Below, piece by piece: positions 1-8,308 of a stretch of 64,000 nucleotides of DNA. Under the pieces are notes generated by a model, which saw nothing but the letters and a program-made list of their open reading frames with translations, had not been told where the DNA came from and did no database searches. A program made the position numbers and the translations under genes. Numbering within the stretch: position 1 is the stretch's first letter; each line of letters opens with the position of its first letter. Origin of the DNA: a virus; IMG/VR virus record IMGVR_UViG_3300037325_000137, positions 1-64,000 of that record, one strand, 5' to 3'.

Positions 1-120
1 TTACAACCGAAGACGGAATGATTTAAACTAAATACGGTATTAATTAAAATATATTTACAAAAACCTTACTATTTGTAAAATAATTGTAACTTTACAGAAT
101 ATTAGACTATTTAATAATAG

Positions 121-1323
121 ATGAAAGAAATACATAGGTCATATAAATTTAGGATTTACCCGACAAAGGAGCAAGAAACTCTTATGTCTAAACATTTTGG
201 GTGTTCAAGATTTGTATTTAACCATTTCTTAAATGTTCGCAAAGAACAGTACTTGAATGATAAGACTTCTTTGAATTATTATGATAATGCCAATAGCTTA
301 ACTCAATTAAAAAAAGAAGAAGACACAGAATGGTTAAAGGAAGTTAATTCACAATCTTTACAATCTGCTATTAGAAATTTAGATACTGCATATAAAAACT
401 TTTTTAATAAACAAAATCAATTTCCAAAGTTTAAATCAAAATATAATAAACAGAGTTTTAAAATACCTCAAAATGTATTCATTGAAGAAAATACTTTGGT
501 AATACCTAAATTTAAAAGTGGAATTAAAGTAAAGGTTCATAGAGGAATTAAAGGCAAGATACTATTTGCTACGATAAGTAAAAATACAACTGGTAAATAT
601 TATGTATCTGTTACTTGTGATGAAAACTATAAACCTTACTCTAAAACCAAAACATCTATTGGTATTGATGTTGGGATTAAAGATTTTGCAATACTGTCTG
701 ATGGAAAGGTATATGAAAATATTAAACCACTTAAAACTAAATTAAAGAAGTTAAAATATAACCAAAGACAACTATCTAAAAAAGTAAAAGGCAGTGAATC
801 AAGAAATAAACAAAAGCAAAAACTTGGAGTTATATATGAAAATATAACAAATATAAGAACAGATTATTTACATAAAATATCTACTGAAATTGTCAAAAAC
901 CACGACATAATAGTAGTAGAAGATTTGAATGTAAAGGGTATGATGAAGAATCACAAATTAGCACAAGCAATATCAGATGTTAGTTGGGGTACATTTTACA
1001 CTATGTTAGAATATAAATCTAAATGGAACGACAAAGAATATGTTAAAATAGATAGATGGTTTCCATCATCTAAGACGTGTTCTTCTTGTGGTTGGATTAA
1101 ACAAGATTTAGAATTGAAACATAGAGAATGGACTTGTGATAGTTGCAATGAAACTCACGATAGAGATTTGAATGCAGGTAAAAACATACTTAAACAAGGA
1201 TTAAATATAATATCTGGTTGTGGAATACAGTCGGATAAAAAACAAAAACGGAGTAAGGCGTTGCCATTAGGTGAGTCTGTGACCTCCGAAGCCCATCACA
1301 TCGGCTCTGCCGTGGGTGGGTAG
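121..1323 (+). CDS. tnpB: TnpB-family RNA-guided endonuclease
   Basis: TnpB proteins are RNA-guided nucleases of IS200/IS605 elements and relatives of Cas12. The 400 residues fit the usual length. The RuvC-like active site looks intact: Asp183 in GIDVGIKDFA, Glu267 in VVEDLN, and Asp347/Asp349 in THDRDLNAGKNI. A zinc ribbon is formed by Cys320/Cys323 and Cys339/Cys342. The N-terminal segment (SYKFRIYPTKEQE) is the standard helix-turn-helix start. The ATG at 121 follows an AT-rich leader. The last codons overlap the predicted guide RNA scaffold. It faces opposite to the phage genes, so it was inserted independently. Confidence 0.93.
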   Translation: MKEIHRSYKFRIYPTKEQETLMSKHFGCSRFVFNHFLNVRKEQYLNDKTSLNYYDNANSLTQLKKEEDTEWLKEVNSQSLQSAIRNLDTAYKNFFNKQNQFPKFKSKYNKQSFKIPQNVFIEENTLVIPKFKSGIKVKVHRGIKGKILFATISKNTTGKYYVSVTCDENYKPYSKTKTSIGIDVGIKDFAILSDGKVYENIKPLKTKLKKLKYNQRQLSKKVKGSESRNKQKQKLGVIYENITNIRTDYLHKISTEIVKNHDIIVVEDLNVKGMMKNHKLAQAISDVSWGTFYTMLEYKSKWNDKEYVKIDRWFPSSKTCSSCGWIKQDLELKHREWTCDSCNETHDRDLNAGKNILKQGLNIISGCGIQSDKKQKRSKALPLGESVTSEAHHIGSAVGG

Positions 1324-1328
1324 TTCAC
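1240..1328 (+). ncRNA. Candidate omega (guide) RNA scaffold at the tnpB 3' end
   Basis: In IS200/IS605 elements the guide RNA scaffold overlaps the 3' end of tnpB, with the guide copied from flanking DNA. A nested hairpin is visible: CCCA (1292-1295) with TGGG (1313-1316) enclosing CGGC-TCT-GCCG (1302-1312), then GTGGGTAGTTCAC at the element edge. The putative guide would begin near 1329. The 5' boundary is a guess. Confidence 0.5.
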
Positions 1329-1507
1329 ATTGTAAAGCCGTTTTGATTTACGGTACTAACTATTATTCTATTAGGTGTATGAACTTTTCTCATGAATACA
1401 GGCATACCAATTATGTTTACGTGTATCTGCATCCAACTCAATAAATAGATTCTGTTTCTAAACGATTCAAACTTTGTTGACCTTCGTTCACCTCTTGTTT
1501 TTTTCAT
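1325..1507 (-). CDS. Hypothetical protein, probably truncated by the tnpB element
   Basis: A 60-residue basic protein with no recognised family. Its stop codon (TGA at 1325-1327) lies inside the right end of the tnpB element, so its natural C-terminus may have been replaced when the element inserted. Its ATG overlaps the stop of the upstream gene in an ATGA arrangement, which supports it being a real gene. Confidence 0.45.
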   Translation of the reverse strand: MKKTRGERRSTKFESFRNRIYLLSWMQIHVNIIGMPVFMRKVHTPNRIIVSTVNQNGFTM

Positions 1508-1698
1508 TTTAATAGTTGATTAGGTTCATGACTTATTTCCCATCCAGAAACTATACACATACTGTCTATAAAAGAAACTTCGTATTCTAAATGATTTTTT
1601 CTTTTTATTTCAGCGGATATTAATCTCTTGTGTTGTGATGGGTCTGTGAGTAGGTAAACTGTGTCACCTATTTCAAAAATAGGTTTATTATTTAACAT
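1504..1698 (-). CDS. Small SH3-barrel-like phage protein
   Basis: This 64-residue protein has the pattern GDTVYLLTDPSQHKRLISAEI near its start and YEVSF...GWEISHE near its end. The pattern resembles small phage proteins predicted to fold as an SH3-like or KOW-like barrel. It overlaps both neighbours by a few bases, as in a translationally coupled operon. Function is unknown. Confidence 0.6.
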   Translation of the reverse strand: MLNNKPIFEIGDTVYLLTDPSQHKRLISAEIKRKNHLEYEVSFIDSMCIVSGWEISHEPNQLLK

Positions 1699-2005
1699 GA
1701 GACAAGAGCATTGTTTTTTTGATTAGCAAATAAATAATATTGTCGTCTATTTTTTCGTGAACTTGTTTAGCGTTAACTTCTAAGCCCTGCACCTTATCAA
1801 AAGTAATATCACGTATAGAAACCTCGTGTTTTAGTAAAAAGCCGTCTAAGACTTCTAATGGGTGTCTGCCACTTATATCTGAACCAGATTCAAAGTTGTG
1901 CAAAGGATTGTTGTTGCGCCTATACTCTTTTCCTTTTACTAAAATTAATTCTTCTAGGTTAATTAAAGTCTCTTCTACTATTTGATCAAAATCTTTTTCA
2001 GTCAT
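1688..2005 (-). CDS. DUF1599/Nmad1-like phage protein
   Basis: Of 105 residues, the central block KGKEYRRNNNPLHNF...HPLEVLDGFLLKHEVSI resembles the DUF1599 (nucleotide modification associated domain 1) pattern of phage proteins. Members often sit beside nucleotide metabolism genes, and a dUTPase lies about 3 kb upstream in the same transcription direction. The role in this phage is not known. Confidence 0.55.
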   Translation of the reverse strand: MTEKDFDQIVEETLINLEELILVKGKEYRRNNNPLHNFESGSDISGRHPLEVLDGFLLKHEVSIRDITFDKVQGLEVNAKQVHEKIDDNIIYLLIKKTMLLSHVK

Positions 2006-2023
2006 TTTAATGTTTTTTTTAGC

Positions 2024-2099
2024 TCCCTATAAGTGAGTTGAACACCTATCTATTCATAAAGAAACGCATTACCAACAATGCTAATAGGGAAAGGTTTTT
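2024..2099. other. Intergenic hairpin between two minus-strand genes
   Basis: TCCCTAT (2024-2030) can pair with ATAGGGA (2084-2090), enclosing a second possible stem, GCATT with AATGC. A run of T follows on the plus strand, so it could stop plus-strand transcription. On the minus strand it would be part of the leader of the gene starting at 2005. No function is established. Confidence 0.3.
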
Positions 2100-2840
2100 T
2101 TAGTGATAGAGAACGGTTACTTTGTCCTCTATTTTTTTTACCTCTTCATTAATAAGCTTTTCTCTTTGATTCTCCATTAAATCAGCAGCGTCTACACTCT
2201 CTAAAGAACATAATATGCCAGAACCATTTGCATTAAAAAAGATAAAAACCTCTATTTTTTGAGTTTCTTGACCTTCAAATAAAGGTATGTTTAAAACAAA
2301 CTTTTCTGGAATGGAGCTTTTAACTACTATGTCTACAGCCGTACTTGTATTACCCCTCATATCGTCGTTGTCTTTGATAACAGCGTCTACACTAGCGGTA
2401 AAGTTTCTAAGTGATGAAACTAACTTAGAGTGATCACTAGGGCTTTCAAATAAAGTTCTAAGTAATCTAAACTTTTGAGAAAGCATCTTAGGTTCTAAAG
2501 AAACGTCAGGATTGTTAATACCTAACTGCTTAAATCTTTTAGACTCGTGAATAGCTCCGCTTATAGTATATTTAGCGACTGTATTTTTTTCATTAATAAC
2601 TAATTTAATAGTGCCATCAAATACAGAAACTAAAGCGTGGGAACTCAAAGGATCTATAATGGCTTTTCTCTTTTCAACAAATATTGAAGGAGCTGTAATA
2701 GTTCCGTTAATTGTTAAAGGTTCTGGATTGTGCTGTTGTACCGCTTGACCTTCAAGCCATACAACCTCTACGCTACTATTTTGATCAAGGATATTTTGAC
2801 CAAATCTATTTTTTACTTCTTGTTTATTATTGTTTTCCAT
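2100..2840 (-). CDS. Hypothetical phage protein
   Basis: A 246-residue soluble protein, rich in beta-type sequence in the middle and charged at the end. No family is recognised. It ends LINEEVKKIEDKVTVLYH. It sits in an accessory operon with nucleases, an SSB-like protein and dUTPase, so a DNA-metabolism role is possible but only by association. Confidence 0.75.
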   Translation of the reverse strand: MENNNKQEVKNRFGQNILDQNSSVEVVWLEGQAVQQHNPEPLTINGTITAPSIFVEKRKAIIDPLSSHALVSVFDGTIKLVINEKNTVAKYTISGAIHESKRFKQLGINNPDVSLEPKMLSQKFRLLRTLFESPSDHSKLVSSLRNFTASVDAVIKDNDDMRGNTSTAVDIVVKSSIPEKFVLNIPLFEGQETQKIEVFIFFNANGSGILCSLESVDAADLMENQREKLINEEVKKIEDKVTVLYH

Positions 2841-2861
2841 CTTGTGTTTTTAATAGATTAA

Positions 2862-3326
2862 TTATTCTGCTCTTCTTAACTTCATGTCTTCACGAAGTTT
2901 TTGTTGACGCTCTTCTGGTGTAATAGGTCTTTGATCTACGCATACGCCAGAATCGTCAAACTTATACATCATACCTTTTGATGTATCGTCAAATAAGAAT
3001 AAACGACCACTTTTACTTACTGACTTAGATTTGATGACTTCAATAAGACATTGCAAATCTTTTTTAACAGGATCTAGACGACCTTTCATTTCGTCCATTA
3101 GGTCTTTTTTCTCTTGCTCTAGCTTTGAGATATGAATACTCACATCTGCAAGTCTTGATTTTCTCTCTGCTATTTCATCTGAATTTAGACGCTTTGTGTA
3201 GTCACCTTCTTCTATCCCATAACAGATAGCTTCTAGGTGTCTAGCCATTTCAATTTTAGACATTCCATCTATAGAATCGTCTAACTTTCTTCCCAACTCA
3301 TATGGGTCTTGATTTTTTGTACTCAT
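2862..3326 (-). CDS. Hypothetical coiled-coil protein
   Basis: The chosen start gives a protein beginning MSTKNQDPYELGRKLDDSI. A longer frame to 3359 exists but its extra residues overlap the preceding small gene. The middle (IAERKSRLADVSIHISKLEQ and onward) has strong heptad character, predicting a coiled coil. The C-terminal RPITPEERQQKLREDMKLRR is charged. No function is recognised. Confidence 0.7.
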   Translation of the reverse strand: MSTKNQDPYELGRKLDDSIDGMSKIEMARHLEAICYGIEEGDYTKRLNSDEIAERKSRLADVSIHISKLEQEKKDLMDEMKGRLDPVKKDLQCLIEVIKSKSVSKSGRLFLFDDTSKGMMYKFDDSGVCVDQRPITPEERQQKLREDMKLRRAE

Positions 3327-3342
3327 AATTACAGTTTTAAAA

Positions 3343-3507
3343 TTAATCTTTATTACCAAAAGCGTCTACACGCTTGTAAATATTATTGTTTTCTATAATG
3401 TATTTATCTTCTTTGAACTGACATCTTGGACAAGTATCTGTTACTCTTAGTTCACGTAGAAACTTTCCGTAAACTAATCCATTCGGGTATTTTAAATCAC
3501 TAGCCAT
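3343..3507 (-). CDS. Small protein with a CPRC motif
   Basis: A 54-residue frame starts MASDLKYPNGLVYGKFLREL and carries one CPRC pair that might bind metal. It overlaps the stop of the upstream VRR-NUC gene by 8 bases and fills what would otherwise be a gap, which supports translation. Function is unknown. Confidence 0.6.
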   Translation of the reverse strand: MASDLKYPNGLVYGKFLRELRVTDTCPRCQFKEDKYIIENNNIYKRVDAFGNKD

Positions 3508-3886
3508 GATATGTGTTTATGTGAGACAAATGTTTTTTAATTACTTCTTGTGCCATTTCTAAAGTCCAAACGAATTGAGCATGATAGCCTTTACCTTTTA
3601 GTGCAATGTGCATTTGATCCTGTTCTTCGTAATGCTCGTTCTTTTTTAAATCTCCATTAACTTTATAAGGAGATTCTTTTTTAACTTCTAAAAAAAGTAT
3701 AGATCCTAAATCTCCGTCTTCATAAATAGTAATGTCTGGGAATCCATTAGAGCTACGAAGTTTTTTCATTTGACCAGCTTGACCAGCGTTTAGCTTTATA
3801 CCGCTAGAGTCCGTGTTAAATATAACTGTAGGGTATGTTTCTTTTATCCAATCAGTTATTAAATTATGTATCTCTGATTCTTTCAT
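3500..3886 (-). CDS. VRR-NUC domain nuclease
   Basis: The 128 residues contain the VRR-NUC (virus-type replication-repair nuclease) fold signature: an N-terminal SEIHNLITDWIKE helix, a Gly-rich RSSNGFPDITIY segment carrying the catalytic Asp, and FLEVKKES with the conserved Glu-x-Lys. Such phage nucleases are thought to act on branched or recombining DNA. It overlaps the upstream HNH gene by four bases, suggesting coupled translation. Confidence 0.75.
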   Translation of the reverse strand: MKESEIHNLITDWIKETYPTVIFNTDSSGIKLNAGQAGQMKKLRSSNGFPDITIYEDGDLGSILFLEVKKESPYKVNGDLKKNEHYEEQDQMHIALKGKGYHAQFVWTLEMAQEVIKKHLSHINTYHG

Positions 3887-4179
3887 GAGTAAATTTTTAT
3901 TTTTTCTTCAAACCTACTATTCTTAAATTTAACTCCGTTATCGACAAGGAACTGTCTATGGGTTTCAAGTTGATAAACCATGGTGCTATTGTTTTCTCCA
4001 TGAAAATCATGCTCTTCACGTGTTAAAGCCATAAGGTTTTCTATATGGTCTTTACCTCCACGACCCCTTCCTATTATGTGGCAAACGTCAATTGCTTTAG
4101 CACCGCTAATCTCTGACGGAACAAAGTCCGTTATGTCATAGCCTAAAGCAGTAAAATAAACCTTTGTGTGATTTTTCAT
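3883..4179 (-). CDS. HNH endonuclease-like protein
   Basis: A 98-residue protein with CHIIGRGRGGKDHIENLMAL...EEHDFHG, the His...Asn...His core of the HNH nuclease fold (first His in CHII, Asn in ENLMAL, final His in DFHG). Small HNH proteins occur in phage DNA-processing modules and sometimes assist packaging. This one is far from the terminase and is coupled to a VRR-NUC gene, so a recombination or repair role is more likely. Confidence 0.75.
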   Translation of the reverse strand: MKNHTKVYFTALGYDITDFVPSEISGAKAIDVCHIIGRGRGGKDHIENLMALTREEHDFHGENNSTMVYQLETHRQFLVDNGVKFKNSRFEEKIKIYS

Positions 4180-4193
4180 AAAATGTCCATTCT

Positions 4194-4535
4194 TTATTCT
4201 TTAATCACATATTTATCTAAACTTACATCTAACCAATTTGATATAGATAAAAAGGTTTCAATATCTATTGCTTTTCCTTTTGACATTCTCCAAAAAGTAG
4301 CTCTTGAAAACCCTAGTTTTTCGGTTATATACCTCTGAGGTTTTTTTATTAAACACAACTTTATTATTATGTCATGGTGCATTTTCTTAGTGTCTAAACT
4401 GATCCTCTTTTCAATTTGAGGTTTAATGCTACGCCAACACATTTTACATTTATTAGCGTAGCCATCTTTATTACTTTTGCTTTTGTAGAATAAAGTCACC
4501 TCTTTAGCTCTGTCACAAAAATTACATACCTTCAA
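4194..4535 (-). CDS. Zinc-finger plus helix-turn-helix DNA-binding protein
   Basis: Residues 1-35 have two Cys pairs (CNFCDRAKEV... and CKMCW), forming a likely zinc ribbon. Residues 65-113 read as a helix-turn-helix (ITEKLGFSRATFWRMSKGKA), like Cro or resolvase-tail domains. It is probably a small regulator or DNA-binding accessory of the neighbouring nucleases. The fused layout is suggestive but not matched to a named family. Confidence 0.6.
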   Translation of the reverse strand: MKVCNFCDRAKEVTLFYKSKSNKDGYANKCKMCWRSIKPQIEKRISLDTKKMHHDIIIKLCLIKKPQRYITEKLGFSRATFWRMSKGKAIDIETFLSISNWLDVSLDKYVIKE

Positions 4536-4904
4536 TTATGGGAAAGGTGGTGCTTGTGGCTGTGCTTGTTGAGTTTGTTGACCAGCTAGCTTTTCAACTT
4601 TCCATGCTGAATTTTTGTAAAACTTTCCTGCCGTTCCGTCTTTTTTTGTGTACTCTGTTTTCTTTAAGTTAAAAGAAACAGTTACTTGCGTTCCTAAAGG
4701 ATTGTTTACTGCAAAGTCTCTAGCATTACCTATATACTCTCCGTTTTTAAAAAAATCAAAGAAACCTATTTGTGGATATTCTGGATTAGCAGCTCCTATT
4801 TCAGTAACTTCAAATTCTGCGTTTGCCCAATCTCCTTTAGCTCCTGCACCTGTTCTAATCTCTCCGATTTCTGTAATTGATCCTGTAAATGTAAGTTCAC
4901 TCAT
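4536..4904 (-). CDS. SSB-like single-stranded DNA-binding protein (DUF3127-like)
   Basis: Starting at MSELTFTGSI gives 122 residues. A longer start at 4964 would overlap the dUTPase gene and adds a low-complexity tail. The body is a predicted OB fold resembling the Bacteroidota DUF3127 group. The C-terminus is Gln/Pro-rich and ends APPFP, comparable to the short acidic or Pro-Phe tip that SSBs use to recruit partners. It probably coats ssDNA during phage replication or recombination. Confidence 0.7.
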   Translation of the reverse strand: MSELTFTGSITEIGEIRTGAGAKGDWANAEFEVTEIGAANPEYPQIGFFDFFKNGEYIGNARDFAVNNPLGTQVTVSFNLKKTEYTKKDGTAGKFYKNSAWKVEKLAGQQTQQAQPQAPPFP

Positions 4905-4929
4905 TTTATTTGTTTTTATGTTATTTGTT

Positions 4930-5370
4930 TTATTTATCTCCGCTTGATCCGTAAGATCCGTCACCTCTATTGGTTTCGCTTAATTCCTCTACTTGCACAA
5001 AAGTTACAGAAGGAATAGGAATAATTACTAATTGCGCTACTCTTTCTCCTACTTGGTATCTTAGGTCATTATTTAAACCTATAGTCATTACTGCGGATAA
5101 CTCACCACGATAATTACTATCAATTACACCTACTGAATTTGTAAGTATTTGCTTTTTCTTGTAGATGCTTGATCTAGGAAATATTAGTCCTACATATCCT
5201 TTTGGGATTTCAACTGCAATACCGAAATTGTATTTTACAGTATCGTTGTCATCCTCAAAATCAACTACTTCAATAGCTGTTAAGTCTGCGCCAGCATCAC
5301 CTTCTCTACCAAACTTAGGCATTACAGCTCTGCGAGAAAGCCTTTTAAAATTAATATTTAGTTCACTCAT
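4930..5370 (-). CDS. dut: dUTP pyrophosphatase (dUTPase)
   Basis: It hydrolyses dUTP to dUMP and pyrophosphate, keeping uracil out of DNA and supplying dUMP for thymidylate synthesis. All five trimeric-dUTPase motifs are visible: GDAGADLTA (1), PRSSIYKK (2), NSVGVIDSNYRGEL (3), GERVAQLVI (4) and RGDGSYGSSG (5). At 146 residues it has the normal length. It lies in a small accessory operon with the SSB-like gene. Confidence 0.95.
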   Translation of the reverse strand: MSELNINFKRLSRRAVMPKFGREGDAGADLTAIEVVDFEDDNDTVKYNFGIAVEIPKGYVGLIFPRSSIYKKKQILTNSVGVIDSNYRGELSAVMTIGLNNDLRYQVGERVAQLVIIPIPSVTFVQVEELSETNRGDGSYGSSGDK

Positions 5371-5371
5371 G

Positions 5372-5701
5372 TTATCTATATATTTTTAATGTTGATACAA
5401 TGTTGGGTTCTACAGCTAGTGGTTGTCCACAAATTAATAAAGCTGTCCAATCTTCTTCTCTTTCTACAAAAAGTTTAATTCCGTTTTTTGTAACTAAAAT
5501 ATCTTGGGGTTTTAGCCTTGCTTGACCTTTGTATTTAATCTGGAAAGCAAAAATGTATTTGTCATCATTTTTAGCACCTATAGCTTTTTCAATCACTTTT
5601 TTTAAACCAATACTACTTTTCTTTTTTTGACTTAATACGCATTTGCATTTAGTCACAGTAGCTATACCTATAGGTTTTACAATATCTTTTTCTTCACTCA
5701 T
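5372..5701 (-). CDS. Hypothetical phage protein
   Basis: A 109-residue protein with no recognised family. It is Lys-rich in the first half and ends in a predicted beta-strand region (ALLICGQPLAVEPNIVSTLK). It is packed one base from the dUTPase gene, so it is co-transcribed with it. Confidence 0.65.
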   Translation of the reverse strand: MSEEKDIVKPIGIATVTKCKCVLSQKKKSSIGLKKVIEKAIGAKNDDKYIFAFQIKYKGQARLKPQDILVTKNGIKLFVEREEDWTALLICGQPLAVEPNIVSTLKIYR

Positions 5702-5720
5702 TTTACTTTTTTTTTAAAAA

Positions 5721-5936
5721 TTACCACTCTATAATAAGTGCGTTAGTAATTATACCATCCCAATCACCTCTGTAAACCTTATATCCATTCTCAATTAATT
5801 CTGATTTTACTTGTTCACTCACATATACAAAATGAGGTATAAAGTGTTTAAAATTTCCATTTTGATTCTCCCTACTTATAGATTGATATATATTTTCAAT
5901 AACTTCGCTTTGTTTTTTTAAATGAGATGCTTTCAT
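5721..5936 (-). CDS. Hypothetical small phage protein
   Basis: The start MKASHLKKQSEVIEN gives 71 residues. An upstream start at 5993 would overlap the regulator gene next door. The C-terminal half (FVYVSEQVKSELIENGYKVY...WDGIITNALIIEW) resembles small orphan proteins of many phages. No function is known. Confidence 0.65.
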   Translation of the reverse strand: MKASHLKKQSEVIENIYQSISRENQNGNFKHFIPHFVYVSEQVKSELIENGYKVYRGDWDGIITNALIIEW

Positions 5937-5940
5937 GGTT

Positions 5941-6156
5941 TTATTTGCTTTTAAACTTTGATTTTTTAAACATAATTTCTTCGGTAGAAACATCTAAAGT
6001 TTTTGCAATAAGCTCTACAGTATTCATGCTTATGTTGCCATTTAATCTTTGAGACATGGATGGAGTACTTATGCCTATCATTTCGGCTAATGATTTATCA
6101 GTCTTAATGCCTTTACTTGACATTACATCATCTATATTTGATTCCTCTCTTGTCAT
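5941..6156 (-). CDS. Cro/C1-type (XRE) helix-turn-helix regulator
   Basis: From MTREESNID the protein has 71 residues. The helix-turn-helix is SLAEMIGISTPSMSQRLNG, followed by the usual MNTVELIAKTLDVSTEEI helices. It is divergent from two plus-strand genes starting at 6241, the layout of a phage regulatory switch. It may control the accessory operon below it. No repressor dimerisation domain is present. Confidence 0.75.
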   Translation of the reverse strand: MTREESNIDDVMSSKGIKTDKSLAEMIGISTPSMSQRLNGNISMNTVELIAKTLDVSTEEIMFKKSKFKSK

Positions 6157-6228
6157 TACTTTAATTATATTACATGGCAAATATAGTATTATAATTCGTA
6201 ATATTACTAATAATAATTAAAAAAAGAT

Positions 6229-6236
6229 TAAATTTG
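6229..6236 (+). promoter_or_regulatory. Bacteroidota-type -7 box for the plus-strand pair
   Basis: TAAATTTG matches TAnnTTTG and lies 4 bases before the ATG at 6241, so the transcript would be nearly leaderless. The same arrangement precedes the other plus-strand phage gene at 43015. No clear -33 TTG is visible. Confidence 0.5.
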
Positions 6237-6240
6237 TGAT

Positions 6241-6606
6241 ATGATAAAATATGGTTTTCAAATAGTAGGAGGTAAGATATTTGATAGGTATATTGACGTT
6301 TATTCAAAAAAAGTTACTTCTACTGAAAACAATTTAATATACACTATGTCTTGTGTCTCTTATAAGAGACTTTACATGTTTGAAGTATTATTAGAAAAGT
6401 ATAGCGATGCAGAAGTTTTTGAAATACTTAGAATTAACTTGTATCTAAAAAAGCAAAGGAATAATTCTGAAAATGGAGTGAGAGATAAGTATCATTATAT
6501 GTCTAATTCAATGATGGTTTACAATTACCCTATAAAGTACCTAACTCCTAGAATGTTTGAAATGTATAAAACTTGTCAAAAATTAAAACAGAAGATAGAT
6601 GAATAG
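6241..6606 (+). CDS. Hypothetical protein, divergent from the XRE regulator
   Basis: A 121-residue protein (MIKYGFQIVGGKIFDRYIDV...) with no recognised family. It overlaps the following gene by eight bases. A -7 box lies immediately upstream. Its position opposite a Cro-like regulator suggests a lysogeny or moron function, by context only. Confidence 0.65.
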   Translation: MIKYGFQIVGGKIFDRYIDVYSKKVTSTENNLIYTMSCVSYKRLYMFEVLLEKYSDAEVFEILRINLYLKKQRNNSENGVRDKYHYMSNSMMVYNYPIKYLTPRMFEMYKTCQKLKQKIDE

Positions 6607-6955
6607 TATAATACCTCTAATAGCAACCGATATAATATTTACAAAACATTCAATATGTTATAAAGTAAAAACAGACTCTAAGATACCTGTAAGGTTTGAA
6701 TATAGTTATTTTGGATTCTATTCTGGAAATGATATAAATGACAAAGATTTAATACCTAAATCCTCTTTATTGTGTTTTAACGCATCTTCATTTAATAAAT
6801 TTAATGATATAGTGGTATTTAAGCCACATAATGTTACACCTCAATTTTACGAAAGTCTTTACAAAAAAATAGAACCTAATACTAGTGAATATTCTAGCGA
6901 ATTAGATTCTATTTATGCAATTGGTGATGTAGTAGGATATATACTAATGGATTAA
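6599..6955 (+). CDS. Hypothetical protein
   Basis: A 118-residue protein with no recognised family (MNSIIPLIATDIIFTKHSIC...). It is translationally coupled to the gene at 6241 through an 8-base overlap and converges with the tail-fibre gene, overlapping its end by four bases. Confidence 0.6.
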   Translation: MNSIIPLIATDIIFTKHSICYKVKTDSKIPVRFEYSYFGFYSGNDINDKDLIPKSSLLCFNASSFNKFNDIVVFKPHNVTPQFYESLYKKIEPNTSEYSSELDSIYAIGDVVGYILMD

Positions 6956-8157
6956 GTTATTTGTATTATAGCAGCGTCTTCTCCTACAAATCCATTGCTA
7001 TTGGTAACTGTTAGTCTAAAGATATAAACCCCTGTAGTTAGATCATTTATGGTAACGTTTTGTATGTTCTCATTTACTATTGTATGAGTTGTTCCTGTAC
7101 TTCCTATTTGTTGAAAAGTCCATTGAAATTGAGGATTAGTTAACGATTGTGGGTCGGTATAACTTCCGTTTATAGTAACGCTAGATAAAGTAGTGTTTTG
7201 ATCTGATAATGTAACTATTGGATTATCTGAAACCGAGTTCTCCCTCCTAAGAACCTTAACAGTATCAGATGTAGTAACTCCACTTATATTATCAGTCATT
7301 GTTATCTTAAACTCAAAATCACTACCGTTATCTAGAGAAACTATAGTTTCTTTTAAGTTAGAATTAGATATTGTTACTGATTGATTACTTATTTGTTCCC
7401 ATAAATATGTTACGTTGGTATTTCTAGAAATAGCACTTAAAGTAGTTTGATTATCTCCCATACCAATATATCTATTATATCCAGCATCTATTCTTAGAGA
7501 TTGATTTTCTATTACGGTTACATCAATACTTAAATTATCACCAACTGTTACAGTGTCAGACTGATCGGATGATATAGATGTAATTGTATTTGTTATAGTT
7601 TGACCTACAGTCACATCATTTGCTAAAGTTACCGATATATTAAGAGTAAGCGTTGTTCCTGCATTCACATTACCTACAGTCCATAATCCATTTGTAGGGT
7701 TGTAAGCGTTAGTATTTGACGAGACGAATACTAAGCCACTAGGTAGTAGATCGTTTAAGAGAACACCTGTAGCGTTTATATTACCTCTGTTTTGAACTGT
7801 TATAGTGTAAATAAAAGTTTCTCCTAGTAATGGACTTGAATTACTAACGGTTTTATTTGTAAGTAAGTCAAAAACAGGTATTTCTTGAATGTTACATATT
7901 GCGTTAATAATAGACTGTAAAACATCTAAAGGCTGAATAGGTAGTGTCGTTACTACTCCTTCACAATCTGTAATAGTTCTTCTTACAACCGATAAGCAAT
8001 GTAAATCAAGATTATCTAAGTTATAGTCTTGATTTATTAATTGACCTAAAGTAAAATTTTTAGTTTTTCCTGTTAATGCGTCAGTACCTATTACGTAATC
8101 ATTTGGATGTAAAGGATTTTTTAATGGATATATTGGTATTTTTTTTATCTTAGCCAT
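6952..8157 (-). CDS. Tail fibre/decoration protein with DUF11 and Ig/PKD-like domains
   Basis: Residues 1-45 (MAKIKKIPIYP...NDYVIGTDALTGKTKNFT) match the N-terminus of the fibre at 11957-12985 and probably dock both to the virion. Residues about 100-200 resemble DUF11 (GETFIYTITVQNRGNINATG...LNDLLPSGLVF). The C-terminal half has two Ig/PKD-like stretches (YLWEQISNQSVTIS, FQWTFQQIG). Such domains bind surface glycans or proteins. It is the last virion gene in the direction of transcription. Confidence 0.75.
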   Translation of the reverse strand: MAKIKKIPIYPLKNPLHPNDYVIGTDALTGKTKNFTLGQLINQDYNLDNLDLHCLSVVRRTITDCEGVVTTLPIQPLDVLQSIINAICNIQEIPVFDLLTNKTVSNSSPLLGETFIYTITVQNRGNINATGVLLNDLLPSGLVFVSSNTNAYNPTNGLWTVGNVNAGTTLTLNISVTLANDVTVGQTITNTITSISSDQSDTVTVGDNLSIDVTVIENQSLRIDAGYNRYIGMGDNQTTLSAISRNTNVTYLWEQISNQSVTISNSNLKETIVSLDNGSDFEFKITMTDNISGVTTSDTVKVLRRENSVSDNPIVTLSDQNTTLSSVTINGSYTDPQSLTNPQFQWTFQQIGSTGTTHTIVNENIQNVTINDLTTGVYIFRLTVTNSNGFVGEDAAIIQIT

Positions 8158-8167
8158 TGTGAAGTAT

Positions 8168-8308
8168 TTACTTTTTAATTATCTTTTTAATCTTTACATT
8201 TTCTGTTCTAGCAAATGTAGCTTTAGAAGTTTCCTTAGATTTAATTTCTGTTCCTGAGTATTTTTTACCTCCGTACATCCAACTTACTTTTTTACCTTTG
8301 CTTTCCAT
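8168..8308 (-). CDS. Small basic hypothetical protein
   Basis: A 46-residue Lys-rich frame (MESKGKKVSWMYGGKKYSGT...) fills the gap between the fibre and a membrane protein gene. No family is recognised. Support is position and absence of any other gene. Confidence 0.45.
   Translation of the reverse strand: MESKGKKVSWMYGGKKYSGTEIKSKETSKATFARTENVKIKKIIKK

Larger units (their letters stand above)
1..1328 (+). mobile_element. tnpB-only IS200/IS605-type element
   Basis: A plus-strand tnpB gene is the only long plus-strand gene within several kilobases of minus-strand phage genes. An 8-bp perfect inverted repeat (TTTACAAA, 54-61 and 72-79) lies upstream and a G-rich hairpin ending near TAGTTCAC lies at the 3' end, as expected for subterminal structures of this family. 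No tnpA transposase is present, so the element is probably mobilised in trans or is domesticated. The exact left end is uncertain. Confidence 0.6.
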
